A stretch of DNA of 64,000 bases from Terricaulis sp. (lineage in GTDB: Bacteria > Pseudomonadota > Alphaproteobacteria > Caulobacterales > Aquidulcibacteraceae), in contig JANPZV010000005.1 of the NCBI GenBank assembly GCA_024707365.1, forward strand, positions 1,488,001 to 1,552,000. Reading direction: 5' to 3'. Each line of letters begins with the position of its first letter. Position 1 is the first letter of the stretch. This document shows positions 8,347-18,608 of this stretch, one piece after another. The translations under genes were made by a program, and so were the position numbers. The notes beneath the pieces are model-generated. The model was not told the origin of the DNA. It made no database searches and was given only the letters and a program-made list of their open reading frames with translations.

Positions 8347-9402
8347 CTAGCTCGGCTCCGAAACGCTCGCCATGGCATTGACGCGCCGAATCGCGGCGAT
8401 CCCCAGATCGGGGCGCAGCTGATGCGGCATATGGCCGGTATCGGGGGCGATCACCAATTCGGCGCTGGGCAAAGCGGCGGCGAGGGCGCGGGCGTGGCGC
8501 TTGGGGCTGAGCACGCGATCTTTTTCCGCCGTGATGATGATCGCGGGCGCGAAAATCTCGGGATAACGCGGCGTCTGCGCGGCGAACTCGGCATTGGCGC
8601 GGCAGACGTCCTCTGCGCTGGCGCGGAAGGCGCTGGGGCGGAAGGCGAGGCCCACGGCGCTCGCTTCGTAATAATCCTTAGGCGCTTCGCCCGGATGGAA
8701 ATTGCGCCCGATATTCGCGCGCGCCAGCAGCGGGCCAAGATTGGGGATGAGGAGGCCGCAGAACAATTGGCCGATGAGCGGCGCAGCGGCGAGCCGCGCC
8801 CACCAGATCGGCTTGCCGGGAAATTCGTGGCACGCGGGCGCGATCAGCACGAGGCCGCGCACAAGCTGCGGCGCCTCAATCGCCAGGCGCAGCGCAACGG
8901 CTGCGCCATAGGAATGGCCGACGATGATCGCGGGCTCAGCCCCGCTCTCGCGCAGCACAGCGGCCGCGAGTTCGGCTTGCACTTTAAGCGTCCGCGCGCG
9001 TTTGGGGCGCGAGGAATAGCCAAGCCCAGGCCGATCCATCGCCAGCACATGAAAGTCTTGCGCCAGCGTATCGGCAAACGGCGTCCATAACTCGCGCAGA
9101 TTTGCGTTGGCGCCGTGGATCAGCAGCACGCGCGGCGCGCCGGCTTTGCCAGCTTCGCGCACATGCACGCGCGCTTTGCCTGCATGGATAAAGCGCCCCT
9201 CAGCCGGCCATTGCGCTTCTGCGCGGCGCACATAGGCGCGCGCACTGAAGGCGAGTGCGATGCAGAACGTCAAGCTCAAAGCGAACGCGGCGGCGGCGAA
9301 CAAGGCCAGCGCCATCATGCCGGCGAGCAGCGCGATCAGCGCGAGCGCCAGGATGCCGAAGGTCGCCGCGATGATGGCGGCGGCCACGAGCCAGAACATC
9401 AC
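8347..9402 (-). CDS. Membrane-anchored alpha/beta hydrolase
   Basis: This encodes 351 residues. Two hydrophobic helices at about 3-30 and 31-55 anchor the protein. The alpha/beta-hydrolase fold follows with the oxyanion segment LLIHGANANLREL, the nucleophile elbow VGHSYGAA, an acid region ITAEKDRVL and the catalytic His in DTGHMPH. The substrate is unknown. Its start overlaps the stop of the upstream TPR lipoprotein gene by 4 bp, which suggests translational coupling. Confidence 0.85.
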   Translation of the reverse strand: MMFWLVAAAIIAATFGILALALIALLAGMMALALFAAAAFALSLTFCIALAFSARAYVRRAEAQWPAEGRFIHAGKARVHVREAGKAGAPRVLLIHGANANLRELWTPFADTLAQDFHVLAMDRPGLGYSSRPKRARTLKVQAELAAAVLRESGAEPAIIVGHSYGAAVALRLAIEAPQLVRGLVLIAPACHEFPGKPIWWARLAAAPLIGQLFCGLLIPNLGPLLARANIGRNFHPGEAPKDYYEASAVGLAFRPSAFRASAEDVCRANAEFAAQTPRYPEIFAPAIIITAEKDRVLSPKRHARALAAALPSAELVIAPDTGHMPHQLRPDLGIAAIRRVNAMASVSEPS

Positions 9403-9956
9403 GCTTCGCGGCCGTCCACGCGCGGCTCAAGCCGGCGCACGCCTTGGCGGGCGACCTCGAAATAAGGATGCACCGCAAGCGCGGCGCGATACGCATCCAG
9501 CGCCGCGCGCTCCTGGCCCAGCTCTTCATAGATGACGCCTAAAGCGGCCAGCGCCCCGAAATGGCGCGGCTCGCGCCGCAGCGTTTCCTGGAAGGCGGCG
9601 ATGGCGCCGGCGTAATCCTCGCCCCGGTAGGCGATTTCCGCGCGCGTGGTCCACGGCTCGGCGAAATTGGGGGCGAGATCGACGGCTTCATCGATGAAGC
9701 GGTTGGCGAGGTCGAAATCGCCGGCGTCGGTGGCGTTGGCCGCGCGCTCGAGCAGGGTGTTGACCGTGGGCGAGCCGCTATCGGCCCAATGGGCGCGGAT
9801 GGCGCGCTCCAGCGGCAGGGCCGCGTCCGCGCTTTCGGCGCGTTCAAGCTGGGAATAGAGCCCGGCGAGCTGGGGGTTTACGTTTTGGTCGCGCCCGCCC
9901 GCCCCGCAAGCGGCGAGCGTCAGGGCGGCGGCGAGGGCGAAAATGAGGCTGCGCAT
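9399..9956 (-). CDS. TPR-containing lipoprotein
   Basis: This encodes 185 residues with a lipoprotein signal ending in LTLAAC (lipobox). Tetratricopeptide repeats follow around residues 75-170, for example DFDLANRFIDEAVDLAPNFA, DYAGAIAAFQETLRREPRHF and ERAALDAYRAALAVHPYFE. It is probably a periplasmic scaffold anchored in a membrane. It forms an overlapping pair with the alpha/beta hydrolase. Confidence 0.85.
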   Translation of the reverse strand: MRSLIFALAAALTLAACGAGGRDQNVNPQLAGLYSQLERAESADAALPLERAIRAHWADSGSPTVNTLLERAANATDAGDFDLANRFIDEAVDLAPNFAEPWTTRAEIAYRGEDYAGAIAAFQETLRREPRHFGALAALGVIYEELGQERAALDAYRAALAVHPYFEVARQGVRRLEPRVDGREA

Positions 9957-10038
9957 GGCGATTGAATCGGCCGCAGCCTACACAAAAGCGCGCGCCCCCG
10001 CGAGGGGCCGCGCTGCTGAGCTAAAAAAGCGGCTTAAA

Positions 10039-10164
10039 TCAGCCCTGTTTCGCTTTAAAGCGGGGATCAACCTTGTTGATCACGTACACCCGGCCCTTGC
10101 GGCGCACGACCCGGCAAGCCCGGTGGCGGGCTTTGAGCGACTTGAGCGACGACTTGACTTTCAT
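10039..10164 (-). CDS. rpmJ: 50S ribosomal protein L36
   Basis: This 41-residue protein reads [20 protein letters not shown], then [21 protein letters not shown], which is bL36 of the alphaproteobacterial type without the CxxC zinc ligands. It is a component of the large ribosomal subunit. A promoter with the ribosomal-protein discriminator lies upstream. The gene is alone on its strand between the TPR lipoprotein and the transglycosylase. Confidence 0.95.
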   Translation of the reverse strand: MKVKSSLKSLKARHRACRVVRRKGRVYVINKVDPRFKAKQG

Positions 10165-10181
10165 GGGTCCACGGGTCCGGG

Positions 10182-10228
10182 CGAAAATTGGAAGCGGGGT
10201 CAATAAGGGGCGGATCGGGGGAAGTCAA
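10182..10228 (-). promoter_or_regulatory. rpmJ promoter with conserved ribosomal-protein discriminator
   Basis: On the minus strand a -35 TTGACT (10223-10228), a 17-bp spacer, and a -10 TATTGA (10200-10205) are followed directly by CCCCGCTTCCAATTTTC. The layout is identical to rpmE and rplY. Confidence 0.65.
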
Positions 10229-10305
10229 CGCCGCCGCCCTAAGATGGCCCCAACATTGCTGACCCTGGCGACGCACCCTAAGCCCGGTTGGAGCGTTGGA
10301 CAGGG

Positions 10306-11786
10306 ATGAAGAGGTATCGGATGGCGCGTGCGATCGGGGTTTTGGCGGCGGTTTTCATGACGATCGCCTGCGGGCAGGTGCTTGTGGCCGCGCAGCCGGT
10401 TCCCGAACCGCCCAGTTTCGCCTCTTCGGGCGATGCGAGCTTCGATGAATGGCGCGACGATTTCGCCCGCCGGGCGGTGGCGCGCGGGCGCGATCCGGCG
10501 GTTCTGGGGCGGCTGCTTTCAGGCGTGACGCCGGATCCGCGCATCGTGGATCTCGATCGGCGCCAGCCGGAATTTGTTTCCCCGGTGTGGGATTACGTGA
10601 CCAACCGCGTGACGGAGAACCGGATCAGCGGCGGGCGCACTCTCAAAGCCGCGATCGGCCCCACGCTTGATGCGGTGGCTGAGCGTTACGGCGTGCCAGG
10701 GGGCGTCATCGTCGGCATTTGGGGGCTTGAGAGCAATTACGGGGAGGCCGCGCTGAACTACAACGCCGCCGCCGCGCTCGCCACGCTGGCGCATGAGGGC
10801 GCCGCCGCGCGCAGTTTGAAGCCTATCTGATGGCGCTCACGGAAATGGTGGAGCGTGGGCTGGCGGACCAAACCCAGCTGCGTTCGTCTTGGGCGGGCGC
10901 GCTGGGCCAGCCGCAATTCATGCCCGATGTGTATCTCACCACCGCGGTCGATTGGGATAATGACGGGCGCGCGGACATTTGGAGCAATCGCGGCGATGTG
11001 GCCGCTTCGATCGCGCATTATCTCAGCGATCGCGGCTGGCGGCGCGGCGAGCCGGTGTTTGAAGAAGCGCGGCTGCCGGCGAATTTTGATTATGGCGTCG
11101 CGGACGGCTCGCAACGCACGGTGAGCGAATGGGCCGCGCTCGGCGTTGCGCCGATTGGCGGCGGCGATTGGCCGGCCAATGAGCAGGCGCTGCGCGCGCA
11201 GCTTTTCCTGCCGGCGGGCGCAACTGGCCCGGCGCTGCTGCTGCATCACAATTTCAGCGTCATCCGCCGCTATAACAATTCAGATCGCTATGCGCTTGTG
11301 GTTGCGCTGCTGGCGCGGGCGCTGGATGGGCGGCAAGGCTTGGTGCAGGCATGGCCGCGCCAGCTTGGTTCGCTCAATCGCGAGCAGATCCTCGAATTGC
11401 AAACGCTGCTGAACGGGCTTGGCTTTGAAGCGGGCGAGCCTGATGGCCTCTTCGGTTCGCGCACGCGCGCGGCGGTGCGCGGCTTCCAGGCGGGCGAAAG
11501 CTTGCCGGCTGATGGCTTCCCGACGGCGGCGTTGCTGGATCAAATTCGCGCCAAGGCCGGCGTTGCGCCCGCCGTGGCGCGTGAGCCGCGCGGGCTTGAT
11601 CGGGGCGGCGTGCGTGAATTGCAGCGGCTGCTCAATCGCATTGGCCATAGTTCAGGCGCGCCAGACGGCGTGATCGGCGAACGCACGCGCGAGGCGATCC
11701 GCGCGTTTGAGCGTGCGCGCGGCATGGAAGTGCGCGGCCGCGCGACGGACGTGGTGCTGGAAGCGGCGCGCGCGGCGGCGAGCTGA
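10306..11786 (+). CDS. Lytic murein transglycosylase, MltB/GH103 type with two peptidoglycan-binding domains, one frameshift
   Basis: This periplasmic enzyme cleaves the MurNAc-GlcNAc bond to form 1,6-anhydro ends. The signal peptide is MKRYRMARAIGVLAAVFMTI. The catalytic Glu lies in VIVGIWGLESNYGE (about residue 143), and LGQPQFMPDVYL and DWDNDGRADIWSN are GH103 hallmarks. Two PG_binding_1 repeats end the protein (EILELQTLLNGLGFEAGEPD; VRELQRLLNRIGHSSGAPDG). The frame changes near 10800-10815, within a G/C-rich stretch. The length is consistent with one missing base, and the sequence continues as QFEAYLMALTEM, so the gene is probably intact. Confidence 0.88.
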
Positions 11787-11790
11787 AAAT

Positions 11791-13093
11791 TTATTGCGGC
11801 GGCGTGGGCTCATGCGCTGGCGCGTGCAAAACCGGCCCGCGCAAACGCCGGCTGCGCTGCGCAAACAGCGCCATGGCAAGCAGCACCGCAAAGCAGAACC
11901 AGAGCGGGGCGTTCATGCCGAGCTGCTCATAGGCGACCCCGCCAAACAGCGGCGAAAATACAAACCCCGCGCCATTGGCCGCGACCACAAGCCCGGCGGC
12001 CGCGCCTTGCTCCTCAGGGCGCACCGCGATCGATGCGCCGCCAGTGAAGCCAGGGCGCGCCAAGCCGCCGCCCAGCCCTTGCACGGCTTGCGCCACCAGG
12101 ATCACGCCAAGGCTCGGCCAGAATTTGGATCAGCACGCCAATTGCAAAAATGATCGCGCCCCACATCATCAGTGCGCGCGGGCTTGCTTTCAGGCGCGGC
12201 AGCACGGCCAGTTGCGTCGTCAGCAGCGCCAGCGCGCCGACCATGAAGCCGGCGGCTGTGAGCTCTGCGCCTTGCTCGCCGCTGACGCCGAGCCGATCCA
12301 TGGTGAAGAGCCCCAGCACTTGCAGCGTGATGCCGGCGATCAGCGAAAGGCCAAAGCCATAAAGCAAATGGCCTGAGACGCGCCGATCCTGCGTCAGCGC
12401 AACCAATTGCCGCCAATCGCCGCTCGCGCGCGCCTCGGATTTAGGCGGGGTGTTTTCCGGCAGGTAGCGCCAGATCGCCCAGGCCGCGAGCGCGGCTAAA
12501 AGCGCGATCAGCCCAATCGGAAACACAAGCCCAAGCCACGCCGCCAGCGCCGCGCACAAGGCCGGGCCAAACGCTTGGCCCAATGCGAAGGCTGAACTCA
12601 AGCCCGCGAGCTGCTCGGTGCGTTCGCTGATGGGCGTGCGGTCGGCGATATAGGCTTGCGCGGCGGGCGAGGAGGCCGAGCCGAACGCGCCGAACACCGC
12701 CCGCGCCAGCATCAGCGCGATAAACAACACAGCCCCGCTCATCACATTGTAGAGCCCCAGCAGCACAACGCCGGCGAACAGCCCCATCGAGGCGGCGAAG
12801 CCCGCGAGCCCGATCGCCGTCACCGGCTTGCGCCCGATGCGATCGGAGGTGCGCCCCCAATAGGGGCTCGAAAACACCCAGAGCAAAGCCGAGAGCGCGA
12901 AAATCCAGCCGACGGTGGAATCCGGCAGATTGAGCTGGCGCACCAAAGGCGGCGCCACCGCGAACAACATCGAATTGCCCGCGCCGATCACGAGCATGCA
13001 GATAAACAGGAGCCCGAACTGGCGATTGCGCCCCGTCGGCCCGCCGCGCTCAATGCGCGCGGTTGGCGGATCGGGGGGCTGGATGTCCGGCAT
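11791..13093 (-). CDS. MFS transporter, DHA-type efflux protein, one frameshift
   Basis: This is a twelve-helix major facilitator of about 430 residues. Motif A is seen as YWGRTSDRIGRKPV between helices 2 and 3. SPAAQAYIADRTPISERTEQLAGLSSAFALG is like the TetA/MdtG group; the motif is given by position 12588-12680. The last three helices are in another frame (AQAVQGLGGGLARPGFTGG). The shift lies near 12108-12120, and removal of one base joins ILA to SLGVILVAQA. The substrate is unknown; a drug or metabolite exporter is likely. It converges with the transglycosylase gene. Confidence 0.82.
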
Positions 13094-13175
13094 CAGTGTG
13101 GCCTCAATACGCTGCGCACATGGCGCGGGAAAGGGCGGCTATGTTCTCATCGCCAAGCCATGCTAAGATGCGCCA

Positions 13176-13419
13176 ATGCCTGTCGTCTTTCGAGAATGGG
13201 GCGCGCGGTTCTTTTTCTTCTCCAATGAAGGAAGCCTGCGGGAGCCAGCTCACATTCATGTCCTGAAGGGCGAAGGCGAAGCGAAATTCTGGCTGCGGGC
13301 CGGATGTGGCGCTGGCGGATTCTCATGGGTTCAGCCGGCGTGAATTGGCCGAATTGGCGCGCATTGTCGAAGCGCGCCGAGATGAGATCGAAAGGGCTTG
13401 GCATGAGCATTTCGGCTAA
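13176..13419 (+). CDS. DUF4160 family protein, one frameshift
   Basis: The product starts MPVVFREWGARFFFFSNEGS and continues REPAHIHVLKGEGEAKFWLR, the DUF4160 core. After the G run at 13302-13304 the frame changes. Dropping one G gives PDVALADSHGFSRRELAELA and a normal 80-residue protein ending in WHEHFG. DUF4160 genes are frequently paired with DUF2442 genes, as here (17-bp overlap), and the pair has been suggested to be toxin-antitoxin-like. The role is not proven. Confidence 0.75.
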
Positions 13420-13659
13420 AGCCGTGCGCTGCGACGAGGAGACCTTGTGGGTCGATCTTGCCGATGGGCGCACGATCGGGCGCCGCTCGCTTGGTTTCCG
13501 CGTCTCATGCGCGCTAGCGCCGCCGAGCGCGCGGACGTGAGCATCGGCCCCTCGGGGCGCGGGCTGCACTGGGAAAAGCTCGATGAGGATATTTCCGTCG
13601 AAGGCCTGCTGGCGGGACGGGGCGACCAGACACGTCACGCGCTTCAGGCGGCGGAGTAA
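13403..13659 (+). CDS. DUF2442 family protein, one frameshift
   Basis: The product begins MSISAKAVRCDEETLWVDLA and DGRTIG, then switches frame to PLAWFPRLMRASAAERAD, with a C-terminal GLHWEKLDEDISVEGLLAG. This is the DUF2442 pattern. Adding one G to the GGG at about 13478 restores an 85-residue protein. The start codon lies inside the end of the DUF4160 gene, indicating coupled translation. The function is unknown. Confidence 0.75.
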
Positions 13660-13775
13660 GGGCGCGCGTCCTAACCTCCGCTAACCTTTCTTTTCCTCAA
13701 CCGAAACGGCGCGTTAAGAGCGGGTGAGGCATAAGGCGCTCTCGGCAGAACGCCTCAGGTAAACGCGCGCTAACC

Positions 13776-14639
13776 ATGTTTCCTCTTATCGGCCTCGCAG
13801 TTGTGTTCGGCATGGTCTTTGGCGGCTTCGCGCTCGCTGGGGGGCATTTCGAGGTCATTATCGAAGCTGCGCCGATGGAGTTCATGATGATCTTCGGCGC
13901 CGCGATCGGCGCGATGATCATCGCCAATGATATGAACGGCCTTAAAGGCGTTGGCGGGGGGCTGGGGCAGATCATGTCCGGGCCCAAATGGAATAAGAAA
14001 GATTACGGCGATCTGCTCGCGCTTTTGTTTCAGCTCACCAAGCTGATGAAGACAAAAGGCATTGTCGCGCTTGAGCAGCACATCGAAAATCCGAACGACA
14101 GCCCGATCTTTCAGAAATACCCCAAGCTCTGCAAAGACCATTTCGTGGTCGATTTCATCTGCGACACGCTGCGCATGATGACCATGAACCTCGACGATCC
14201 GCATCAGGTCGAGGATGCGATGGAAAAGCAGATCGAAAAGCATCACCACGAAGCCATGCATCCGGCGCATGCGCTGCAAACCATGGCCGATGGCCTGCCC
14301 GCGCTGGGCATCGTCGCCGCCGTGCTGGGCATCGTGAAAACCATGGGCGCGATCAATGAGCCGCCGGAAATCCTTGGCCTGATGATCGGCAAGGCGCTGG
14401 TGGGCACGTTCCTTGGCGTGTTCCTGGCTTATGGCATCGTCGGCCCGATGGCTTCGCGGCTCAACGCGGTGATCGAGCACGATGCGCAGTTTTACAAAAT
14501 CATCCGCGATGTGCTCGTGGCGCACTTGCATGGCAATGCGGCGCAGGTTTCAGTTGAGATCGGGCGCGGCTCCGTGCCCTCGTCGCTGCAGCCGAGCTTC
14601 GCGCAGCTTGAAGAGGCGCTGGCGGCGGCCGAGGCCTGA
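13776..14639 (+). CDS. motA: Flagellar motor stator protein MotA
   Basis: This encodes the 287-residue proton-channel stator subunit. Helices 1 and 2 are at about 2-20 and 32-50. The large cytoplasmic loop carries the torque-generating charged region. Helices 3 and 4 contain GLPALGIVAAVLGIVKTMGA and LVGTFLGVFLAYGIVGPMAS, the MotA signature near the channel Pro residues. No motB is next to it, as in Caulobacter, where motA and motB are unlinked. A 116-bp upstream gap must hold the promoter. Confidence 0.95.
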   Translation: MFPLIGLAVVFGMVFGGFALAGGHFEVIIEAAPMEFMMIFGAAIGAMIIANDMNGLKGVGGGLGQIMSGPKWNKKDYGDLLALLFQLTKLMKTKGIVALEQHIENPNDSPIFQKYPKLCKDHFVVDFICDTLRMMTMNLDDPHQVEDAMEKQIEKHHHEAMHPAHALQTMADGLPALGIVAAVLGIVKTMGAINEPPEILGLMIGKALVGTFLGVFLAYGIVGPMASRLNAVIEHDAQFYKIIRDVLVAHLHGNAAQVSVEIGRGSVPSSLQPSFAQLEEALAAAEA

Positions 14640-14774
14640 TCTCTAGACTCGGCGCTATGCAGTTTTGCATGCCCCTGCCGACGCAGGGCGCTTGCGTTTG
14701 CGGTTAATCCTGTGGCAAGAATCACACTCCGCGTTAGGGGGTGGCCCTTAGCGTTGAGACGAGGGGTAGAACCT

Positions 14775-14993
14775 ATGACGAAGTTCAAACTGGGCTTTGC
14801 GGCCGCTGTCGCCGCGGCTCTCGCCTTCGGCGTCGCCGCTTGCGGCCAAACGACGACGGCTCCGGAAGAAGCGCCGGCTGCTGTTGAAGAAGTGGCGCCG
14901 GAAGCTGTTCCGGAAGCTGCGCCGGCTGAAGCGCCTGCTGACGCCGCCCCGGCTGACGCTGCGCCGGCTGACGCCGCGCCCGCCACACCGTAA
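14775..14993 (+). CDS. Small Ala/Pro-rich lipoprotein
   Basis: This encodes 72 residues. A signal sequence MTKFKLGFAAAVAAALAFGV ends in the lipobox GVAAC. The mature part is low complexity, with repeats of (A)PADAA and EAAPAEAP, and negatively charged. No family is recognised. A rho-independent terminator follows at 15017-15043, so it is a one-gene unit that may be strongly expressed. A GAATC (GANTC, CcrM-type) site is present upstream near 14714. Confidence 0.7.
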   Translation: MTKFKLGFAAAVAAALAFGVAACGQTTTAPEEAPAAVEEVAPEAVPEAAPAEAPADAAPADAAPADAAPATP

Positions 14994-15016
14994 TCTTTTA
15001 CGGTTTGAGTTCGCGA

Positions 15017-15043
15017 CGAGCCGCCCGCAAGGGCGGCTCGTTT
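15017..15043 (+). terminator. Rho-independent terminator after the small lipoprotein gene
   Basis: The stem CGAGCCGCCC (15017-15026) pairs with GGGCGGCTCG (15031-15040) over a GCAA tetraloop, followed by TTTGCGTTT. Confidence 0.85.
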
Positions 15044-15059
15044 GCGTTTAGGGGGCATC

Positions 15060-16921
15060 ATGCCGCGCTTGCCGCCTCATCCTGATCTCGCCTGGAGCGA
15101 TGAAGGCGCGCCCATCGCGGCGGCGTTCACGGATGTCTATTTCTCCAAAGCCGGCGGGCTCGCTGAATCGGAGGCCGTGTTCCTGGCGGGAACGGGCTTG
15201 CCGCACGCCTGGGCGGGGCGGGATCATTTTTACGTCGGCGAGCTTGGTTTTGGTTCCGGCGTTAATATTTTGGCGCTCTGGAGGGCATGGAAAGCGAGCA
15301 GGGCGTCTCATGCGATTTTGCATGTCTCGACCATCGAGGCTTTCCCTCTTGCACAGGTTGACGCGGCGCGCGCCCTGGCGGCGTTCCCGGAGGTGGCTGA
15401 TCTTGCGGGCCAATTGTTGGCGCGCTGGCCGGTGCGCGCGGCGGGGCCGCAGCGGCTCTGGTTTCCAGAGGATGGCTTTGCGCTGACAATCCATACGGGC
15501 GCGGCCGAGGCGATGCTCGCCGGGATGACGGGGCGGTTTGACGCCTGGTTTCTCGATGGCTTCAGCCCGGCCCGAAATCCAGACATGTGGAGCCAGGCGC
15601 TGTTTGCGCGCATCGCGGCGCTTTCCGCGCCCGGCGCGCGCGCGGCCACCTTCACGGTTGCCGGCGCGGTGCGGCGCGGGCTTGAGAGCGCGGGCTTTGC
15701 CGTGGAGAAAAAGCCGGGCTTTGGCGCCAAGCGCGAACGGCTTGAGGCGTGTTTGCCTGCTCAGCGCGCTGGCGCTCCAAGTTTGGCTGCGGCTTATCCT
15801 TATGCGGCGTGCGCGCCCAAGCGCGTGGCGGTGCTGGGCGCGGGGATCGCCGGGGCGGCGTGCGCGCAGGCTTTGGCGCGACGCGGGATCGAAGCTGTCG
15901 TGCTCGATGCGGCGCCGCAGCTGGGCGCGGCGCCAGCGGCAATCCAGCCGGGCTGATCGCGCCGCGGCTCGACCGCGCAGGCCCGCTCGGGGAGGTGTTT
16001 CTCGCCGCCTATCTGGAAGCGGTTGCGGCCTATGATGGGCTTGGCGTTCTTGAGGCTTGCGGTGTTGAGCAACGCGCCGAGCCTAAGCGCGCGCGGCGGC
16101 GCTGGCGGATTTGATCGCCGATCCGCCGCTGCCGCCGGATTGGTTTTCCGTTTTGCCCGGCGGCGCGGTGCTGCATGCGCGCGCGGGCCTCGTGCGGCCG
16201 CAGGCGGCGGTCGCGGCGATGCTGCGCCATGCGCATCTCATGCTTGAGGCGGAAACCGCCGCAATCGAGCGCGCGGATGCAGGCTGGGTGCTGCGCGCGC
16301 CGGATGGGCGGGCGATGCTGAAGGCCGATGCGGTGGTGCTGGCGTGCGGGCCGGCGCTCGCGCGCTTTGCGCCGGCTTCGTTTTTGCCGCTGCAGATCTC
16401 TTATGGGCAGATTGAGTGGGGCTCAGGCGCTGCGCCTTCGCGCGCGCTGATGCAAAGGCGCCTACGTTGCGCCATTTGAGGATGGCGTTCTGTTTGGCGC
16501 CACGTTCGACCACGCGCCCGCCGATCCAGCTGATGCGCGTGCGCGCAATCTCGCGGCGCTGGCTTTGCTTGCGCCTGAACTTGCGGCGGGGCTTGATGTA
16601 AATTCGCTCAATTCTCGCGCATCCCAACGCGCAACCACGCCCGATCGCGCGCCGATCGCGGGGCTTTTGCCGGATGAGACCGCTTGGCGCGCGCGCTTTG
16701 CGCCGCTGGCGCATGGCGCGGCGGCGGAAGGGCCCGCGCCGGCGCATGAGGGCGTTTATGTGCTTGGTGGGCTTGGCGCGCGCGGGCTGACATTGGCGCC
16801 GCTTTTGGCGGAGCGCATCGTTTCAGAAATGTGCGGCGAGCCGCAAATGCTTTCAAGCCAAGCGCTGGAGGCGATCCATCCCGCGCGCTTTCTGGTGCGT
16901 GCGCTCAAGCGCGGCGCTTAA
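15060..16921 (+). CDS. mnmC: MnmC-type bifunctional tRNA-modification enzyme (mnm5s2U biosynthesis), three frameshifts
   Basis: The N-terminal methyltransferase domain has ELGFGSGVNILALW (SAM binding) and FDAWFLDGFSPARNPDMW. The C-terminal FAD-dependent oxidoreductase domain starts at VAVLGAGIAGAACAQALARR. Together they convert cmnm5s2U34 to mnm5s2U34 in tRNA wobble positions. Frame changes occur near 15920-15935 (continuing GASGNPAGLIAPRLD), 16085-16105 (continuing ADLIADPPLPPDW) and 16450-16463 (continuing AYVAPFEDGVLFGATF). With these corrected the protein is about 620 residues, normal for the family. The start at 15060 follows a GGGGGC stretch. It converges with the transporter gene downstream. 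Confidence 0.88.
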
Positions 16922-16990
16922 AGCAACGGACTTTAAATTCGCCTCAGTGTGATGGCGTGCGCCGCGCGAATTTAAAGTCCAAAAGTTGCT
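16922..16990. repeat. Palindrome with 15-bp perfect arms between convergent genes
   Basis: GGACTTTAAATTCGC (16928-16942) pairs with GCGAATTTAAAGTCC (16966-16980), and the outer AGCAAC pairs with GTTGCT (16985-16990). The structure starts inside the mnmC stop region. It could act as a bidirectional transcription stop or be a small mobile repeat. Confidence 0.65.
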
Positions 16991-17028
16991 TTAGAGCGTG
17001 ATCGTTTTAGATTGAAGCCGCCTCCGCA

Positions 17029-17156
17029 CCCATCCCCGGATTGGCCGCAGGCCAAGTCCGGGGCCCAAGAACACCGAGGGTTGGAGATTAAAACTGCAAG
17101 CGCTCGTGTTCTTGGGCCCCGGGCTCTCGGCTTCGCCGCGCCCCGGGGATGGGTGG
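17029..17156. repeat. Pair of inverted REP-like palindromes
   Basis: CCATCCCCGGATTGGCCGC with AGGCCAAGTCCGGGGCCCAAG (17029-17070) is mirrored by CTTGGGCCCCGGGCTCTCGG with CGCGCCCCGGGGATGGGTGG (17111-17156). The two copies face each other like a BIME. The family recurs at 4906 and 49078. Confidence 0.65.
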
Positions 17157-17191
17157 AGGCAACGTGGGTTTCAATCAAGAACAATCGTGCT

Positions 17192-18548
17192 TTAAGCGCT
17201 TTCGCTCCGATGCCGCGCGGCGATGGCGGCGGCGAGTTCGGCCTGGCGCGCCTCATCCAGCGGATAATTGCGCAGGCTCAGCGCCGTCAGCAAACACAGC
17301 ACCACCGGCCCGCCGATAAACAGCGCCGAAAGCGTGTTGAGCGCGGCGGGTGAATTGGCCGCGCCGATGGTGGCGTCAAAGCCGGCGAAGCCGAGGATGA
17401 TGTACGTGATCGGGCCTGCCGCGATGCCGAGCTTGGAGGTCGTCATCAACAGGCCGAAATAGAGCCGAGCGCCGCGCGCCGGTGGCGAGCTCATCTTCAT
17501 CCACCACGTCGGCCATCAGCGTGCGCGTCAGCAGCACGCCGCCGCCTTGGGCAAGGCCCGCCGCGATCATGAACGGCGCGGCGATGGCGAATTGCCCCGC
17601 CGGCACGATCAGCAGCAGCGAGGTGGTGACAGCGGTGTAGAGCATCGCCGCCTGCAGCGCGCGATCCTTGCCGAGCTTACGCGCGGCGATCCACCAGATC
17701 GGCACGCCCGCAAGGCCGGCGAGGAAATAGATCGCCAGCAGCGTTTGCGATTCACGCTCGAACCCGAGCACGAATTGGAAATACCAAAGAAACAGCCCAC
17801 CCGAGACGCCCTGGGCCATGCCCAAAAACAAATCCGGCAGCAGCACGCGCCGGCACATTTTGTTTTCGACCAGGGTTTTGATCGTATCGGCAAAGCCAAG
17901 GTGCGGCTGCGGCGGATGCGGGGTTTCCCGCACCAAAGTCACGGCCATGATGGTTGTGATCGGCAAAAGGAAGATCAGCGTCCAGCCCATGGCGTGCACG
18001 GCCGCGCCGTCATCGCCGCCGCCCGCCTGCACAACAATGCCGGCGATCACCAGCATGAGCGCTTGACCCACCATGCTCGCGGTTTGCACCGCGCCCAGAA
18101 CGTGCGTGCGCCCGTGATAGGTGGGAATAAGCTCACCCGCCCAGCCGAGATGCGCCACCATCATGGCGGCGTAGGCAAGATACATCGCAAACACGGCAAG
18201 CCCGGCGACCCATACGTTCACGCCAGGCGGCAAGCCGAGAAACACCACCCACATGAACAGCATCAGCGGCGGGCAGCCCAGCGCCAGCCAAAGCCTGCGC
18301 CGGCCAAAGCTGCTGTCGGTGCGATCCTGCATGCCGCCAAGGCCGGGATCGATCAGGATGTCGAACAGGCGCGCGCCGAGGAAGATCGCCGTCACCGCCC
18401 AAAGCGGCACGCCAAGATGCGAGGCGAAATAAGGCGGCAGAAAAATGATGACAGGCAGCGAAAGCGCAAGCAAAGGCGCGGCGGGCGCAGCGAAGGCGGC
18501 GACTTCCCAATTGGAAACCTTGCGCGCCGCAGGCTGTGGTTCAGTCAC
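17192..18548 (-). CDS. GPH-type (MelB-like) MFS transporter, one frameshift
   Basis: This is a symporter-like protein of about 450 residues and twelve helices. Family features are FDILIDPGLGGMQDRTDSSFGRRR (the loop 2-3 motif; key D and R residues at 18312-18383) and VHAMGWTLIFLLPITT. The last two helices are in another frame (LYFGLLMTTSKLGIAAGP, then YIILGFAGFDATIG). The shift lies at about 17461-17480 in a GC-rich stretch. Members move sugars, glycosides or, in some alphaproteobacterial clades, other small solutes by cation symport. The substrate is not predictable here. Confidence 0.82.
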
Positions 18549-18608
18549 GCATCCTCCCGCCCGTCGCAGCGTCGTTAGCCGACACTCTTCACAACCAAGC
18601 GGGCGTGA

